A stretch of DNA of 64,000 nt from Candidatus Zhuqueibacterota bacterium (GCA_022616415.1 JAKEEU010000128.1:27987-91986); one strand, 5' to 3'; positions 42,241 through 52,087 are shown, counted from the stretch's first letter. Numbers and translations are program-made. Notes: generated by a model from the sequence alone, not told the origin.

Positions 42241-43108
42241 GGATTTGAATCCTGGCAGCAGGAAAATGATCGGCCCTGAGACTGCCGACGAAGCCATCGA
42301 GCGTTTCATTCGGGTGGACATCTCCAAAAATGTGGCCAACATTGTGAACAAGGCCAGGCAGGTTGAAAATCACGTTCTGGAGTTGTTCACGACGAGCAAA
42401 AAAATCGATTTCAACATCGACGAAGAGTGGCAAAGGTTTCTTTGGGTCCACGGCGTCATCGATGTGGAGGATCAGGGCGGCAAGGAAAAATACATCAAGT
42501 TCTCCTGTCCCCTATATCAAAAAAAGCTTTATTTTGCTTTCAAGCCGCGCATTGACGAGGCGCGCTATTACGTGCCGATCGGCGTTTCATACAAGTCTTT
42601 TCTCCTTCCCGATGGCACGCTCAATCTGCTGGCCTTGTTGCAAGCCTATCAAGCTTATGTCAACCGCCGCGGCAAAAAAGCTTTCGCTCACGCCCGCCCC
42701 GCACAGCGGGGCAAGGACGGCCGCTGCGTCGAGGCGGCTTACCACTATTCACTCGACACCTTTCTTTCGGCGGCGATGCCATATTTGGACGGGCAAAGCC
42801 ACGTGGAATTTCCGACCGGCAACGGCAAAGTTGATATTTTCATTTTTCACCGGAACCACAAGTACATCCTGGAAGTGAAAAACTATGCTAACGAGGATCA
42901 ATTAATAAAAGCCAAAGCCCAGGCTGTGCGCTACGCTAAAAGCGAAGGTCTGCGCGAGGTTTATCTGGTCGTCTTTTCTGAAGTGCATCCGCGCGAAGTG
43001 CTGACCGAGGCGTTTGAGGAAAATATTGAAAACGTTACTTTGAAGGGAGTGATAATTAACGTTAACTTTAGCCAAGGGAAAGGAGGTAAAAGTAAAAAAA
43101 GAACTTGA
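42167..43108 (+). CDS. PD-(D/E)XK nuclease-type C-terminal part of the AAA protein
   Basis: This reading begins where the first one fails (KERIFYETQGQPGLVSALCK) and includes a winged-helix-like middle. It ends in the PF08011-type nuclease fold: GKVDIFIFHRNHKYILEVKN supplies the Asp and the ExK residues and VRYAKSEGLREVYLVVFSE follows. Together with 41506-42240 it makes one protein near 530 residues. Members of this family are often mobile or present in many copies; their role is unknown. The 3' end lies inside an inverted-repeat element (43104-43318). Confidence 0.78.
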   Translation: MKERIFYETQGQPGLVSALCKKMVEDLNPGSRKMIGPETADEAIERFIRVDISKNVANIVNKARQVENHVLELFTTSKKIDFNIDEEWQRFLWVHGVIDVEDQGGKEKYIKFSCPLYQKKLYFAFKPRIDEARYYVPIGVSYKSFLLPDGTLNLLALLQAYQAYVNRRGKKAFAHARPAQRGKDGRCVEAAYHYSLDTFLSAAMPYLDGQSHVEFPTGNGKVDIFIFHRNHKYILEVKNYANEDQLIKAKAQAVRYAKSEGLREVYLVVFSEVHPREVLTEAFEENIENVTLKGVIINVNFSQGKGGKSKKRT

Positions 43109-43318
43109 CAATGTTAAGTTAAAAAAGAAGCGACTTTGTGGTTGGTGGCCTTTGAACTCATCCCCCTGCCCCCTTCTCTTAGAAAGAGAAGGGGGTTTTC
43201 AGGGTCACTTTAGACTCAAATTTCTTTGTTTTCACCCAATAATCTCCCCCTCTCTTCTTAAGAGGGGGGCCGGGGGGTGAGTTCATGAATTTCCAAAAAT
43301 CAACTTAACATTGTCGAG
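43104..43318. mobile_element. MITE-like palindromic element
   Basis: CTTGACAATGTTAAGTT (43104-43120) and AACTTAACATTGTCGAG (43302-43318) are near-perfect terminal inverted repeats. Inside them TGAACTCATCCCCC and GGGGGGTGAGTTCA extend the palindrome, and each half has its own hairpin (CCCTTCTCTTAGAAAGAGAAGGG; CCCCTCTCTTCTTAAGAGGGG). There is no gene inside. The left end supplies the stop codon of the AAA/nuclease gene. Confidence 0.7.
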
Positions 43319-43399
43319 AGAAAAACGGCATAAAAACGCCCCTTAAGCGCTTCTTCTTCGCCCCTTCTGCCCCTTAAAAGTAAACACAAAATCACCAAT

Positions 43400-43999
43400 T
43401 TATTTTTCAAAAACAACCTTCCCTCCTACCACCGTCATCGCTACTTTGATCTCACGAATCTGCACCGGATCAATCGTAAAAATATCATCCGAGAGCATCA
43501 CAAAATCCGCCCATTTGCCAACTTCCAAACTGCCTTTCTCTTTCTCGGCAAATTCGGCATACGCGTCGTTGAGCGTGTAACATTTCACTGCTTCGGCAAC
43601 GGAGATTTTTTGCTCCGGAACCCAGCCATTAGGATGCCCGCCATCTAACGTTTGACGTGTCACCGCGGCGTAAATACCTTGAATCGGATCGAGTGGTGCG
43701 ACGAACCAATCGGAGCCAAAACTCAAATTCGCGCCGGCATCAAGCAGCGAGCGAAAGGCGTAAGTGGTTTTGCTGCGTTCGGCGCCGAGGCGTTTTTCGG
43801 CCCAGCGACCGTCGTCGATGCAGTGATACGGCTGCATGCTGGGAATGACGCCGAGCGCTTTGAAACGCGGGATATTTTTTGGATGCAAATGCTGCGCGTG
43901 CTCGATGCGGAAACGGCGATCTTTGGGGCCGTTCTCTTTTTCAACTTGCTCGTAAATGTCCAAAATTTCCGAATTGGCGCTGTCGCCGATGGCATGCAC
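43400..43999 (-). CDS. amidohydrolase, C-terminal part after an in-frame stop
   Basis: This is the second part of a YtcJ-like metal-dependent amidohydrolase: [27 protein letters not shown] (metal His), [20 protein letters not shown] (Asp ligand) and the closing beta sandwich [16 protein letters not shown]. It is in the same frame as the upstream part and separated by a TAA at 44006-44008. A GTG at 43999 could in principle restart translation, but a free C-terminal part would not be active. Confidence 0.75.
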   Translation of the reverse strand: MHAIGDSANSEILDIYEQVEKENGPKDRRFRIEHAQHLHPKNIPRFKALGVIPSMQPYHCIDDGRWAEKRLGAERSKTTYAFRSLLDAGANLSFGSDWFVAPLDPIQGIYAAVTRQTLDGGHPNGWVPEQKISVAEAVKCYTLNDAYAEFAEKEKGSLEVGKWADFVMLSDDIFTIDPVQIREIKVAMTVVGGKVVFEK

Positions 44000-44005
44000 G
44001 GCGAT

Positions 44006-45055
44006 TTACAAACCGGCCGCATCCGCAGCTTTCACACGTTGGTGCATGATGCCAGCAGGAAACCAATCCGAAACATACGTGCCTTGGTTAGTGGAGTCAT
44101 CAGCAAAGGGCGCGAACATCAAAGCGGTTGAAGAGCCGAGCGAGCCGTCGACAAAGCCTTTGAGGCCGCCGACGCGCAGCCATTCGTCATTTTTGACGGA
44201 ATCACGCAGCGTGACAACGCGCTCCCAAGTGCTGATGGGGAAATAAGCTCGCACCCGAACCGTTAACGTGCCTTTGCTTCGCGCGCGTTCGTAAGCCGAC
44301 CAATCATTCCAGCCGAGCATGTCGTGAATGGAAGTAACGCCCACTTCCGCCGCATGCTTCATCGCGGCAGCGAGCGTTTCATCCAACTCTTCGGGAGTCG
44401 CGTCGGGAATCACGTTGTAAACCAAACCCATTGCCGCGTCTTTGAGAATGCCGGTGGGTTCGCCGGTTCTGCGATCTTTGATGATCACTCCGCCTTCCGG
44501 CTCGGAGGTATCAATAGTGATTTTGGCCTTTCGCAGCGCGAGGCTGTTGGCGAGGAGCGTATGGCCGTCGGTGCGGTTGATGGCGACGGGGTTGTTGGGC
44601 GTGACTTTGTCGATGAGCTGGCGTGTCGGCAAGACACCGCCAAAGGTGCGCTCGTGATCCCAGTTGCCGCCGGTGATCCAGCGTCCGGCTGGCAACTTGT
44701 CAGCGTAAGCTTTCAAGCGTGACAAAAACTCCTGCTCGTTTTGGCAGTCGCGCAGATCTATTGTAATCAAACTTTGGCCGCCCGTCAGAAAATGCGTGTG
44801 CGCATCGGTGAAACCAGGGACGATTCTTTTTCCGGCGGCATCGATCACTCGTGTTGAGTTGCCAATCCACTTCTCAATCTCTGCGGCGCTGCCGACCGCG
44901 GCGATTTTGCCATTTTGCACGGTGAGCGCTTCAACCTCCGGTTGGTTGGGGTTAACGGTCCAAATCTTGGCGTTGGTCACAACCAGATCAGCCTTTTGTT
45001 GCCGGCTGCAAGCAGACAGCAGCATCAAAATAAAAAAGCCAAACAGGTAGCGCAT
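44006..45055 (-). CDS. amidohydrolase (YtcJ-like), N-terminal part ending at premature stop
   Basis: A lipoprotein signal (FGFFILMLLSACSRQQ) precedes the amidohydrolase domain, with PGFTDAHTHFLTGG (HxH metal ligands) and VAINRTDGHTLLANSLALRK. It breaks at AADAAGL-stop, where relatives read [12 protein letters not shown]; the codon TAA at 44006-44008 is one base from CAA (Gln). The whole gene therefore spans 43400-45055 with about 550 residues. Exoenzyme-regulatory AepA-like annotations exist for this family, but the real substrate is unknown. Confidence 0.8.
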   Translation of the reverse strand: MRYLFGFFILMLLSACSRQQKADLVVTNAKIWTVNPNQPEVEALTVQNGKIAAVGSAAEIEKWIGNSTRVIDAAGKRIVPGFTDAHTHFLTGGQSLITIDLRDCQNEQEFLSRLKAYADKLPAGRWITGGNWDHERTFGGVLPTRQLIDKVTPNNPVAINRTDGHTLLANSLALRKAKITIDTSEPEGGVIIKDRRTGEPTGILKDAAMGLVYNVIPDATPEELDETLAAAMKHAAEVGVTSIHDMLGWNDWSAYERARSKGTLTVRVRAYFPISTWERVVTLRDSVKNDEWLRVGGLKGFVDGSLGSSTALMFAPFADDSTNQGTYVSDWFPAGIMHQRVKAADAAGL

Positions 45056-45172
45056 CTCCTCCTCCTTCTGTTGGTATTCGGATTTAACGAATCTTCCGGA
45101 TAATCAATGTAGGATTTAAAAATAATCAATTCGATGAAAAAGTCAAGCGTGGATTGCAAGTGGAAAATTCTC

Positions 45173-45201
45173 TTGACAAAGTGAAGCGAATTTGATATTG
45201 T
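45173..45201 (+). promoter_or_regulatory. sigma-70-type promoter
   Basis: TTGACA (45173-45178), a 17-base spacer and TATTGT (45196-45201) lie 52 bases before the ATG of the 118-residue protein at 45254. Confidence 0.6.
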
Positions 45202-45253
45202 ATAGCATAAACTTTTGTGTTAATAAGGCATTGAAGCTTGTTGAGCAAATCTT

Positions 45254-45610
45254 ATGTCTTACCCAGCCAACGATTTAATTGAAACCGTCAAAGCACTTCC
45301 GGCGGAGCGGCAAGATGAAGTGCGCGAATTTATCGGCCTGCTCGGAATGAGTGAGGAAATTATTGCCGTGGCATTGGAATGGATCACGGAACGCCTGCCG
45401 GATCGTTATTGCGCCGGAGAACCGCGGTTTGATGTCCAAAAACTCGGCTGGCGTGTTCCAGTGATCCTGTCATATCCGGATGTTAGCGGCGGCGCAGTTG
45501 GTGAAGTGATAGTTGATGCCCGGACTCATGAGATAATCAGCCACACGCCGATTGCGGAGCTTCGCGACAAAGGCCGAAAGCTGGCGCAAGAGTTAAGCCA
45601 TGCCAGATAA
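45254..45610 (+). CDS. small hypothetical protein, antitoxin-like
   Basis: No family was firmly recognised. The first 30 residues (NDLIETVKALPAERQDEVRE) resemble DUF2281-like antitoxin N-termini, and the rest (GWRVPVILSYPDVSGGAVGE, VIVDARTHEIISHTPIAEL) looks like a small beta domain. The gene has its own promoter and overlaps a 26-codon partner reading at its end, as in two-gene toxin-antitoxin units. Confidence 0.6.
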   Translation: MSYPANDLIETVKALPAERQDEVREFIGLLGMSEEIIAVALEWITERLPDRYCAGEPRFDVQKLGWRVPVILSYPDVSGGAVGEVIVDARTHEIISHTPIAELRDKGRKLAQELSHAR

Positions 45611-45680
45611 TCCTCCATTCGCTGATTTCGAGCATGATTGGCGGCAAATGCGCGGTCTTACGATTCTTTGTCAAAAATAA
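45600..45680 (+). pseudogene. truncated partner gene of 26 codons
   Basis: An ATG overlapping the end of the upstream gene reads MPDNPPFADFEHDWRQMRGL and stops six codons later, just before a bidirectional terminator. It is probably the 5' remainder of a second gene in a two-gene unit; the family is not recognisable. Confidence 0.4.
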
Positions 45681-45712
45681 AAAGTGGCGTGAAGCATTCT
45701 CCACGCCACTTT
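45681..45712. terminator. bidirectional terminator between convergent genes
   Basis: AAAGTGGCGTG (45681-45691) and CACGCCACTTT (45702-45712) form an eleven-pair stem with a ten-base loop. The upstream plus-strand unit and the minus-strand SusD gene converge on it. Confidence 0.75.
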
Positions 45713-45794
45713 GGCTGAAATTTCCAACCTCCCTCAAATCTTTCAAATCCCACCTTTCTAAATTACCATTACAACTTTGAATAGACAACTTACA

Positions 45795-47108
45795 TCACAG
45801 CGCCGGATCAGCCGGTGTGTTGGGGTTCGACAAGCGCTCGGCATCCGGATACGGCAGCCAGTTGCGCGTGCGGCTGCGGGTGGCCGGATCGGTTTCGGCG
45901 CCAGGTTTGCCAAAGCGCCGCGTATCGCCCCAACGCAGGCCGGTCACGAATAACTCGTAGCCGCGTTGAATATAGATTTCATCCAAAATCGCTTGTTGCG
46001 TCGGCAGATCAACCGCAGTTTTGGCCGACAGTCCGGCGCCGAGGCCCGCAGCATCCGTGGTCTTCATGCGCACTTTGTTCAACTCAACCAGTGCGTTGGT
46101 GAGATCATTTTGGCGCGCATAAGCTTCGGCTTTGATGAGGGTGATTTCTCCAGGCAGATAAACAAAATATGGCGAGTTGTCCTGGCGATATTGCACAAAG
46201 TCATCAACCGGGGTGCCGTGAAACGATCTCTCATTCGGCGTTCCTTCCTGAACCCAAAAAGCCACGCGCCCATCGCCCGCTTCGGCATTCAGGCGAAAAC
46301 TTTCGACTGGTTTGTAATAGACAATTTGCACGGTGAGAAGATAAATCGGGTTGCGCGAAGTGCTGCTGTTGTAAAAAAGCTTGGAAGTGACGTTGAGATC
46401 GACGGCGTTGGCGGCAGTGAGCGCTTTTTGATAATCGCCGGCTATCAAGGCATAGCGCGCCAGCATGGCATTGATGGTGTTCGGCAGATTGAAGCCGATG
46501 CCCAAAATGTTGCTGTTGAAATCAGCCGAAGGCGGCGTCGTTGTAATCCCATTGCGGGCTTCTTCGAGCAATGCAATTACGTTCGTCAATACTGTGGTGC
46601 GATCGACGAAAATCGGGGTTTGCGCGTTGGTCACGCCAATCGGGATGCTGACAAAAGCTTCGATCAGCTCGCCGAGCGCCATGGCCTTCATCAACTTCGC
46701 CAGAGCGAGAATGCCGCTGCGGGTTCCGGCCTCGAGCGTGACTTTGTCAACATTATTGATCAAATCCTCAGCAGTTTTTATGACACGATATTCACTGCTC
46801 CAGAGATTATTCACGGTGCCGTTGAAGCCCTGCACGTCGGCGCCGCCGGTTTCCAGCTCGCGTAGGCCGAGAACCGAGGCCGGCATGGTGACATATTGCC
46901 GGGTAATCAAATTTGAAGCTTCGACCGTTTCGTTGATCGTTTCGCCATATTGGGCTTGCAAGCCGATGGCCAGCGCCTTGATGCCGTCCGCAGAGGTCAG
47001 TACCTCTTCATCGGTCGGAGCGTTGGGATTGAGCTGATCCAGATCACAACCCACGATGCCGGCCATCAGCACGGTAAACGCGATGATAAAAAAAGTTTTG
47101 GGTTTCAT
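45795..47108 (-). CDS. SusD/RagB-family outer-membrane lipoprotein
   Basis: The start at MKPKTFFIIAF gives a lipoprotein signal with Cys in MAGIVGCDLDQLNP. SusD-type features include DLDQLNPNAPTDEEVLTSAD near the N-terminus, TPR-like helices and the C-terminal AILDEIYIQRGYELFVTGLR and WGDTRRFGKP motif common in the family. At 437 residues it is slightly short. It pairs with the SusC gene immediately upstream (52 bases) and would form the lid of the transporter that captures a glycan or peptide at the cell surface. Confidence 0.88.
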   Translation of the reverse strand: MKPKTFFIIAFTVLMAGIVGCDLDQLNPNAPTDEEVLTSADGIKALAIGLQAQYGETINETVEASNLITRQYVTMPASVLGLRELETGGADVQGFNGTVNNLWSSEYRVIKTAEDLINNVDKVTLEAGTRSGILALAKLMKAMALGELIEAFVSIPIGVTNAQTPIFVDRTTVLTNVIALLEEARNGITTTPPSADFNSNILGIGFNLPNTINAMLARYALIAGDYQKALTAANAVDLNVTSKLFYNSSTSRNPIYLLTVQIVYYKPVESFRLNAEAGDGRVAFWVQEGTPNERSFHGTPVDDFVQYRQDNSPYFVYLPGEITLIKAEAYARQNDLTNALVELNKVRMKTTDAAGLGAGLSAKTAVDLPTQQAILDEIYIQRGYELFVTGLRWGDTRRFGKPGAETDPATRSRTRNWLPYPDAERLSNPNTPADPAL

Positions 47109-47152
47109 ATTTTCATTCCTCAATTCGATGGTGAATGCCTGATAAGCGGCGC

Positions 47153-50104
47153 TTAATAATTCGCGGTGATGCCGAAGCTGAACGTGCGCGGCAACGGAAT
47201 CGTCGACCAATCGAAGCCGCGAACCAGCGTGCTTTGCGAAGCGGCGTTGATTTCCGGATCGTAGCCGCTGTAGTCGTCGATCGAAAAGAGATTTCTGCCG
47301 GAGAGCGACAATTGCAGGCTTTGCAATCCTAAATTTCTCACGAATCCGGTATTAAGAAGGTAGCCGAGCGAAACTTCACGCAATTTGATAAAACTGCCGT
47401 CTTCGATGTACTCCTCGAAAATCGTGCGCCGGACATTGAAATAGCCGGCCGGCAATTCGCCGCTCAACTCCTTCTCGTATTCCTTGCCGTTGCCAAACGC
47501 CGGCGTTTCCAGAATGCGGCGGGTAAAATTGAACACGTCGTTGCCAAACACGGCGTCGAATTGGGTGTGCAGGCTAAGCCGGCGGCCAAGGCGAAAGTCG
47601 TTCACCAACGCCACCGTCCAGTCCGGGTTCGGATCGCCGATTTTGGTGGCAGCCGGATTTCGCACTGGTATACCGTTACTCAATATTATCGCTCCGGTAG
47701 AGTCCCGCGTGTAGGTTGGCCCAAAGAAAATGCCGAGGGGCTCTCCTGTCGCCACCCGCGCAATGCCGAAGCTATTGGGCACGGCGAAATCCGGCCCGTT
47801 CAATTCCAAAACTTTGTTCTTGTTGCGCGAGGCGGTCAGCGTGGTGAGCCATTGAAATTTTTCGCTGTTGAAAATCAGCGCTTTCCCTAAAATTTCATAG
47901 CCCTTGTTGGACAGGACGCCGACGTTGTCGCGAATGCCGGCGAAGCCCGTGGAGGGTGGAAGCGTGCGCTGCAACAAGAGATCTTCGATGCGCTGATCGT
48001 AGTAGCTGAACTCGAAGCTCAAGCGGTCGCCGAACATGCCGAAGTCCGTGCCGATCTCGAACTCGCGCATGCGCTCCGGCTTGAGGTTGGCGTTGCCGAG
48101 CAGCGTCGAGTTGACCAGGCCGGGGCGGTTGCTGTTGCTCTGCTGCACGTAAACGGAGAACAGATCGTAACTGCCGGCGGGCTGGCCGCCGGAAGTTCCC
48201 CACGCGCCGCGCAATTTGAAGCGGTTGAACACGCTGCCGAGATTACTCTGCCACCACGGTTCCGATGAGAGCACATACGAGAGGCTGGCCTTGGGAAAGG
48301 CTTGCCAGCGATCATCTTTGCCAAAGGTCGAGGCGCCATCGATGCGCAGCGCGCCGGTGAGAAACAGCTTGCTGCGATAGCCGATGGTTTCCTGGCCGAA
48401 GTAACCATAAATAACGCGCTTTTCCTGAAACTCCGTTGCGATGGGCGTGGCGCCTGCGCTGAGCAGCTCGGCCACCGGAATGAGATCGCGCACCGAGGCC
48501 GTCACGTTGTTGCCCTCGAAATACTGATGGTTCATGCCGACGGTGGTGGTAAAATCGAGGCCGATCTTCGCAATAGTATGGGTGGCAGTGATATCATTAT
48601 TGACAAGCAGCACGTCTTGAGTGGCCGACTGGGAAAAACCCGTCGTGTAGCCGGCCGAGGAGCCGCGCGGAATGCGGCGCTCCGCCCTTTCGGTGTATTG
48701 ATCGTAACCCAGCGTATAATCAATGGAGATATTTCTCAGCGGCGTCGCAGTCGCGTGCAAACCGCCGATGAAGCGATTGACGTCAAGCGGGTTTTCCCAC
48801 GTAGCGAGCACCTCCAATTCATTGGCGAAACCGGCAAAAGGCGGCGTTGGGAACCTGCCTTCGGCGTTGGCGCGCAGATCGAACCAATTCGGCTGAAAGG
48901 CGAAATTGGTGATGGCGCCTTCGCCGCCGACGATGCCGCCGTTGGGAACGCGGTCGGAATGCGAGTTGATGTAATTGGCGTTGGCCGAGAACTGCAGCCA
49001 ATTGCTGACGGTTTGATCGAGGTTGACTCTGAAATTGATCTTCCGGTAATTGGTCGCCTCCATGACGCCTTCTTCCTTTTCATGGGAGCCGGACAAATAG
49101 TATCGCGTGCGGTCGGAGCCGCCGGAGAACGACAAATAATTTTCAACGTCGTAGCCGGTCCTAAAAATATCTTTCTGGTAGTCACGGCGAGTAACTGCTC
49201 TGCGGGTGGAAACGGACGGAGGCTGGTCAAAACCGAACATGTTGACCTCGTAGGTCTTGCGAATCTTGCTGGTGCCGACGCGAGAGCGGTAGGTGATGCG
49301 GGTGTCGCCGGCGGTGCCGCGCTTGGTAAAAATCTGAATCACGCCGTTGTTGGCGCGCGAGCCATACAGCGCCGCGGCCGCCGCGCCTTTGACCACTTCG
49401 ATGTGATCGATGTCATTCGGGTCGAGATCGGCAATGCGGTTGCCGACGTAGCCGCCCAAATTCACCAGCTCGTTGGAGCTGTTGTCCACGATAACGCCGT
49501 CAACGATATAGAGCGGCTCAGCAGTGGAAGAAATGGTCGAGGTGCCGCGCAGACGTACGGAAACCCCTCCACCGGGTGTGCCGGAATTTTGTTGAACCAG
49601 CGCGCCGGCAACTTTGCCCACCAGCGCCGCGTCAACCGTTGGCGCAATGGCGTCCGCAACGGCTGAGCCGCGCACGGTTGCAATCGTATTGCCCAAGCGC
49701 TCTTTTTCCGTTGCGATCGCCGTGCCGGTGACGACGATTTCATCGATTTGCAGCAAGTCCTGGGCGAGGCCAACCTGTCCTATGTCGATCGGCTCGGCAT
49801 CAGCTAATTGCAGATCCTGGGTTTGTTTTTTATAACCGATAAAACGGTAGGTGATTTTATAGGCGCCCGGTTCCACGCGCGCGAGGATCGAAAATTTGCC
49901 CTCGGCGTTGGTGGCCGCGCCAATCGTCGTGCCCTCGATAATCACATTGGCGCCGATCAACGGCTCGCCGGTTCTGGCGTCGGTAACCGTGCCGGTGATG
50001 ACGTAATTCTTTTTGCCCTCTTGCGCATAAAGCGAACCCGCCACGAGCACCAAAAGCAGCAGCACCAAGCCGGCATGGCAAAGATGTTTGAACGGGTAAC
50101 GCAT
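47153..50104 (-). CDS. SusC/RagA-family TonB-linked outer-membrane receptor
   Basis: This protein of 983 residues has a signal peptide, a carboxypeptidase-regulatory-like domain (YVITGTVTDARTGEPLIGAN), the plug with LRGTSTISSTAEPLYIVDG, VIVDN and IEVVKGAAAAALYGSRANNG, and a beta-barrel ending in an aromatic-type C-terminus (FSFGITANY). TonB-driven import of oligosaccharides is typical. No TonB/ExbBD genes are in the window. It heads the SusC-SusD operon. The hybrid sensor 8 kb away and the broken GH13 gene next to it suggest a starch-type locus. Confidence 0.9.
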   Translation of the reverse strand: MRYPFKHLCHAGLVLLLLVLVAGSLYAQEGKKNYVITGTVTDARTGEPLIGANVIIEGTTIGAATNAEGKFSILARVEPGAYKITYRFIGYKKQTQDLQLADAEPIDIGQVGLAQDLLQIDEIVVTGTAIATEKERLGNTIATVRGSAVADAIAPTVDAALVGKVAGALVQQNSGTPGGGVSVRLRGTSTISSTAEPLYIVDGVIVDNSSNELVNLGGYVGNRIADLDPNDIDHIEVVKGAAAAALYGSRANNGVIQIFTKRGTAGDTRITYRSRVGTSKIRKTYEVNMFGFDQPPSVSTRRAVTRRDYQKDIFRTGYDVENYLSFSGGSDRTRYYLSGSHEKEEGVMEATNYRKINFRVNLDQTVSNWLQFSANANYINSHSDRVPNGGIVGGEGAITNFAFQPNWFDLRANAEGRFPTPPFAGFANELEVLATWENPLDVNRFIGGLHATATPLRNISIDYTLGYDQYTERAERRIPRGSSAGYTTGFSQSATQDVLLVNNDITATHTIAKIGLDFTTTVGMNHQYFEGNNVTASVRDLIPVAELLSAGATPIATEFQEKRVIYGYFGQETIGYRSKLFLTGALRIDGASTFGKDDRWQAFPKASLSYVLSSEPWWQSNLGSVFNRFKLRGAWGTSGGQPAGSYDLFSVYVQQSNSNRPGLVNSTLLGNANLKPERMREFEIGTDFGMFGDRLSFEFSYYDQRIEDLLLQRTLPPSTGFAGIRDNVGVLSNKGYEILGKALIFNSEKFQWLTTLTASRNKNKVLELNGPDFAVPNSFGIARVATGEPLGIFFGPTYTRDSTGAIILSNGIPVRNPAATKIGDPNPDWTVALVNDFRLGRRLSLHTQFDAVFGNDVFNFTRRILETPAFGNGKEYEKELSGELPAGYFNVRRTIFEEYIEDGSFIKLREVSLGYLLNTGFVRNLGLQSLQLSLSGRNLFSIDDYSGYDPEINAASQSTLVRGFDWSTIPLPRTFSFGITANY

Positions 50105-50290
50105 ACGTTCTCCTGACCTCCTTAAAAAGATTGAGTTAAGTTTGAACTGCTTGATACACCGGATTTAAAACCTGCCACATGACCAAAAAAGCGGCATCAG
50201 CCAATAGCTATATGTAACAAATATTTCAAGAAAGTCAAGATATTTTAAATAGTAAGCGGATCAAGCGGATTGAACAGATAAAATCTTTCA

Positions 50291-51196
50291 TCACCTTATT
50301 AAAACCATCTTTTGGGTCGCGCTAAATGAGCCCGCTTGCAAGCGATAGCAATAGACCCCACTCGCCAGATTTTGAGGAGCCCATTGCAGGTTATATTCGC
50401 CCGGCGCTTGCGTTCGGTTCACCAATGTTGCGATTTCTTGGCCAAACAGATCGTAGACCGTTAATTTCACGACCGCAGCTTGCGGCAAAGCGTAGCGAAT
50501 CGTCGTGAAAGGGTTTCCCGCAGAGCGGGATGTCGCTCCGCTCCAAAACGGATTGGGATAGTTTTGATTGAGTTCGTATTGCGGGACTCGAGCGCCGCGC
50601 GTCGTTTCCACTGACGTGGTCGCGGCGTCGATGCGCAGGATCGCCGTGCCTTGGGCGGGCAAGTCCACCGCCGGACGCCAATTCGTGAACCCACCGGCGT
50701 TGTCGATCAACACCGTTCCAACCGTTTTTTCTGATAAGATTTCCAGCACCGCATGCGTGCCGGCGCTTAATCGCGACGCGGCGAGGGTCAGGGCCGGATT
50801 GCTGAGGCTCTGATTCAGAAAATTGTGCAAGACGATGATGGTCGCATTATTCGTGCGTCGCGCAAAAGCATAAAGATTGGCGATGTCTGAGCTTACAATT
50901 CCGTAGTCGCCGCGGCGCAGGGCTTCGTGCTCATTGCGGACGGCAATGAGTGTGCGATACCACTGCCACAGCAAGTTCTGGTCCGCCTGCATGTCCTGCA
51001 CGTTGAACGTGACGTAATTGGAATTGATCGCATACCACGGCCGGCCTGTCGTAAATCCGGCATTGGCGCCGGACGACCATTGCATCGGCGTCCGCTTGTT
51101 TTCGTCGCGGCCGCTGCCGATCATGCCGGTTTCCTCGCCATAATAGATGAACGGTATGCCCGGCAGGGTCAAATAAATCGCGGCGGCAAGCTTCAT
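50291..51196 (-). pseudogene. GH13 amylase remnant, C-terminal part with type IX sorting domain
   Basis: The reading begins MKLAAAIYLTLPGIPFIYYG, the segment of alpha-amylases that follows the third catalytic region, and continues through GRDENKRTPMQWSSGANAGF to a beta domain and a sorting signal (NQNYPNPFWSGAT, then GVYCYRLQAGSFSATQKMVL). It directly abuts the N-terminal fragment in another frame at 51195; everything between the nucleophile helix and this segment is missing. It therefore cannot be an active enzyme. Confidence 0.8.
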
Positions 51197-51668
51197 CTTT
51201 ATAAAACTGCCGGAAGGTTTTCAAAAACTCAAAAGTGGCCGGCGCGTTTTCCATAATCGTGCCGTCCTCGAAAAGATGTTTGATCGCATCGAGGCGAAAG
51301 CCATCCACCCGCATCGTCTCCAGCCAAAACTTCGCCACGTCGAACATTTCGTTTTTAACCGCCTCGTTCGCATAATTCAAATCCGGCATGCCGCTCCAGA
51401 AGATGCCGTAATAATACGCGCCATTGCGTGGGTGCCAAACTGGCTGTCCCCACGGGCCGAGATAACCGGGGTTGGTGTCGCGCCAGATGTACCAGTGGCG
51501 ATAGGTCGAATTGGAAGACGATGCGGAATTGACGAACCAGGGGTGAAACTCCGAAGAGTGGTTCATGACAAAATCGATGACGACCTTGATGCCGCGGGCA
51601 TGCGCGCTATCGATGAGCGTGTGAAAATCCGCCAGCGTACCGTAATCGCGCTCATGCTTTGGTATCAT
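50931..51668 (-). pseudogene. GH13 amylase remnant, middle part with nucleophile
   Basis: Similarity runs from DYGTLADFHTLIDSAHARGI through VVIDFVMNHSS and DLNYANEAVKNEMF to FWLETMRVDGFRLDAIKHLF, which holds the nucleophile Asp. After FEFLKTFRQFYK the frame becomes meaningless (51195 downward). The first about 60 residues of a normal domain are also missing upstream of 51668. The general acid Glu and the transition-state Asp (NHDQ region) are in the deleted part. Confidence 0.8.
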
Positions 51669-52087
51669 ACGGTCTATTGCAATGGCGCTTTTCGTCTCCG
51701 CTATATTGCGCGTGCCGTGCCGTTGTTGGCTTGGGAGCTGCGAGCATGCCTCAAACCGCGCCGCTGGCTGATATGGCTGGCGCAATTGGTTCATCATGAC
51801 GATCGCTTGCTTCTTCCCGCCGGCGCGGATTTTCTTCTGCGCCGCGACGGGCACACTATTGTTTATTTCTTCAAAAAACTTTCACGCAGCGGCATTTCCC
51901 CGCCCGCCGTCGCTTAAATTACACCGCGAAAAATCTTGCTGTACCGAAGAGGCCGTTTTGACTTCTTCGTGCAGCGCCCGCTGTTAAAAGACGTTTCGTC
52001 AATTTTGCAACTTGAAATCGACGTGGATTTCTTTTTCTCTATGGAATTTCTTCTTGTCCAAATATAAATCAACCAATTCGGCTGGAG
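51669..52087. other. gap with unassigned coding-like plus-strand reading
   Basis: Bases 51655-51917 on the plus strand read RLRYIARAVPLLAWELRACL and LAQLVHHDDRLLLPAGADFL before a stop. The composition looks protein-like, but I recognise no family, no start is present and the 5' side runs into the amylase remnant. The rest to 52087 holds nothing clear. Confidence 0.3.

Noticed and set aside
48302..49666. 454-codon open reading frame on the plus strand across the SusC gene
   Set aside because: It is fully antisense to a clear SusC coding sequence and its translation has no recognisable domain; long antisense frames are common in GC-biased codons.
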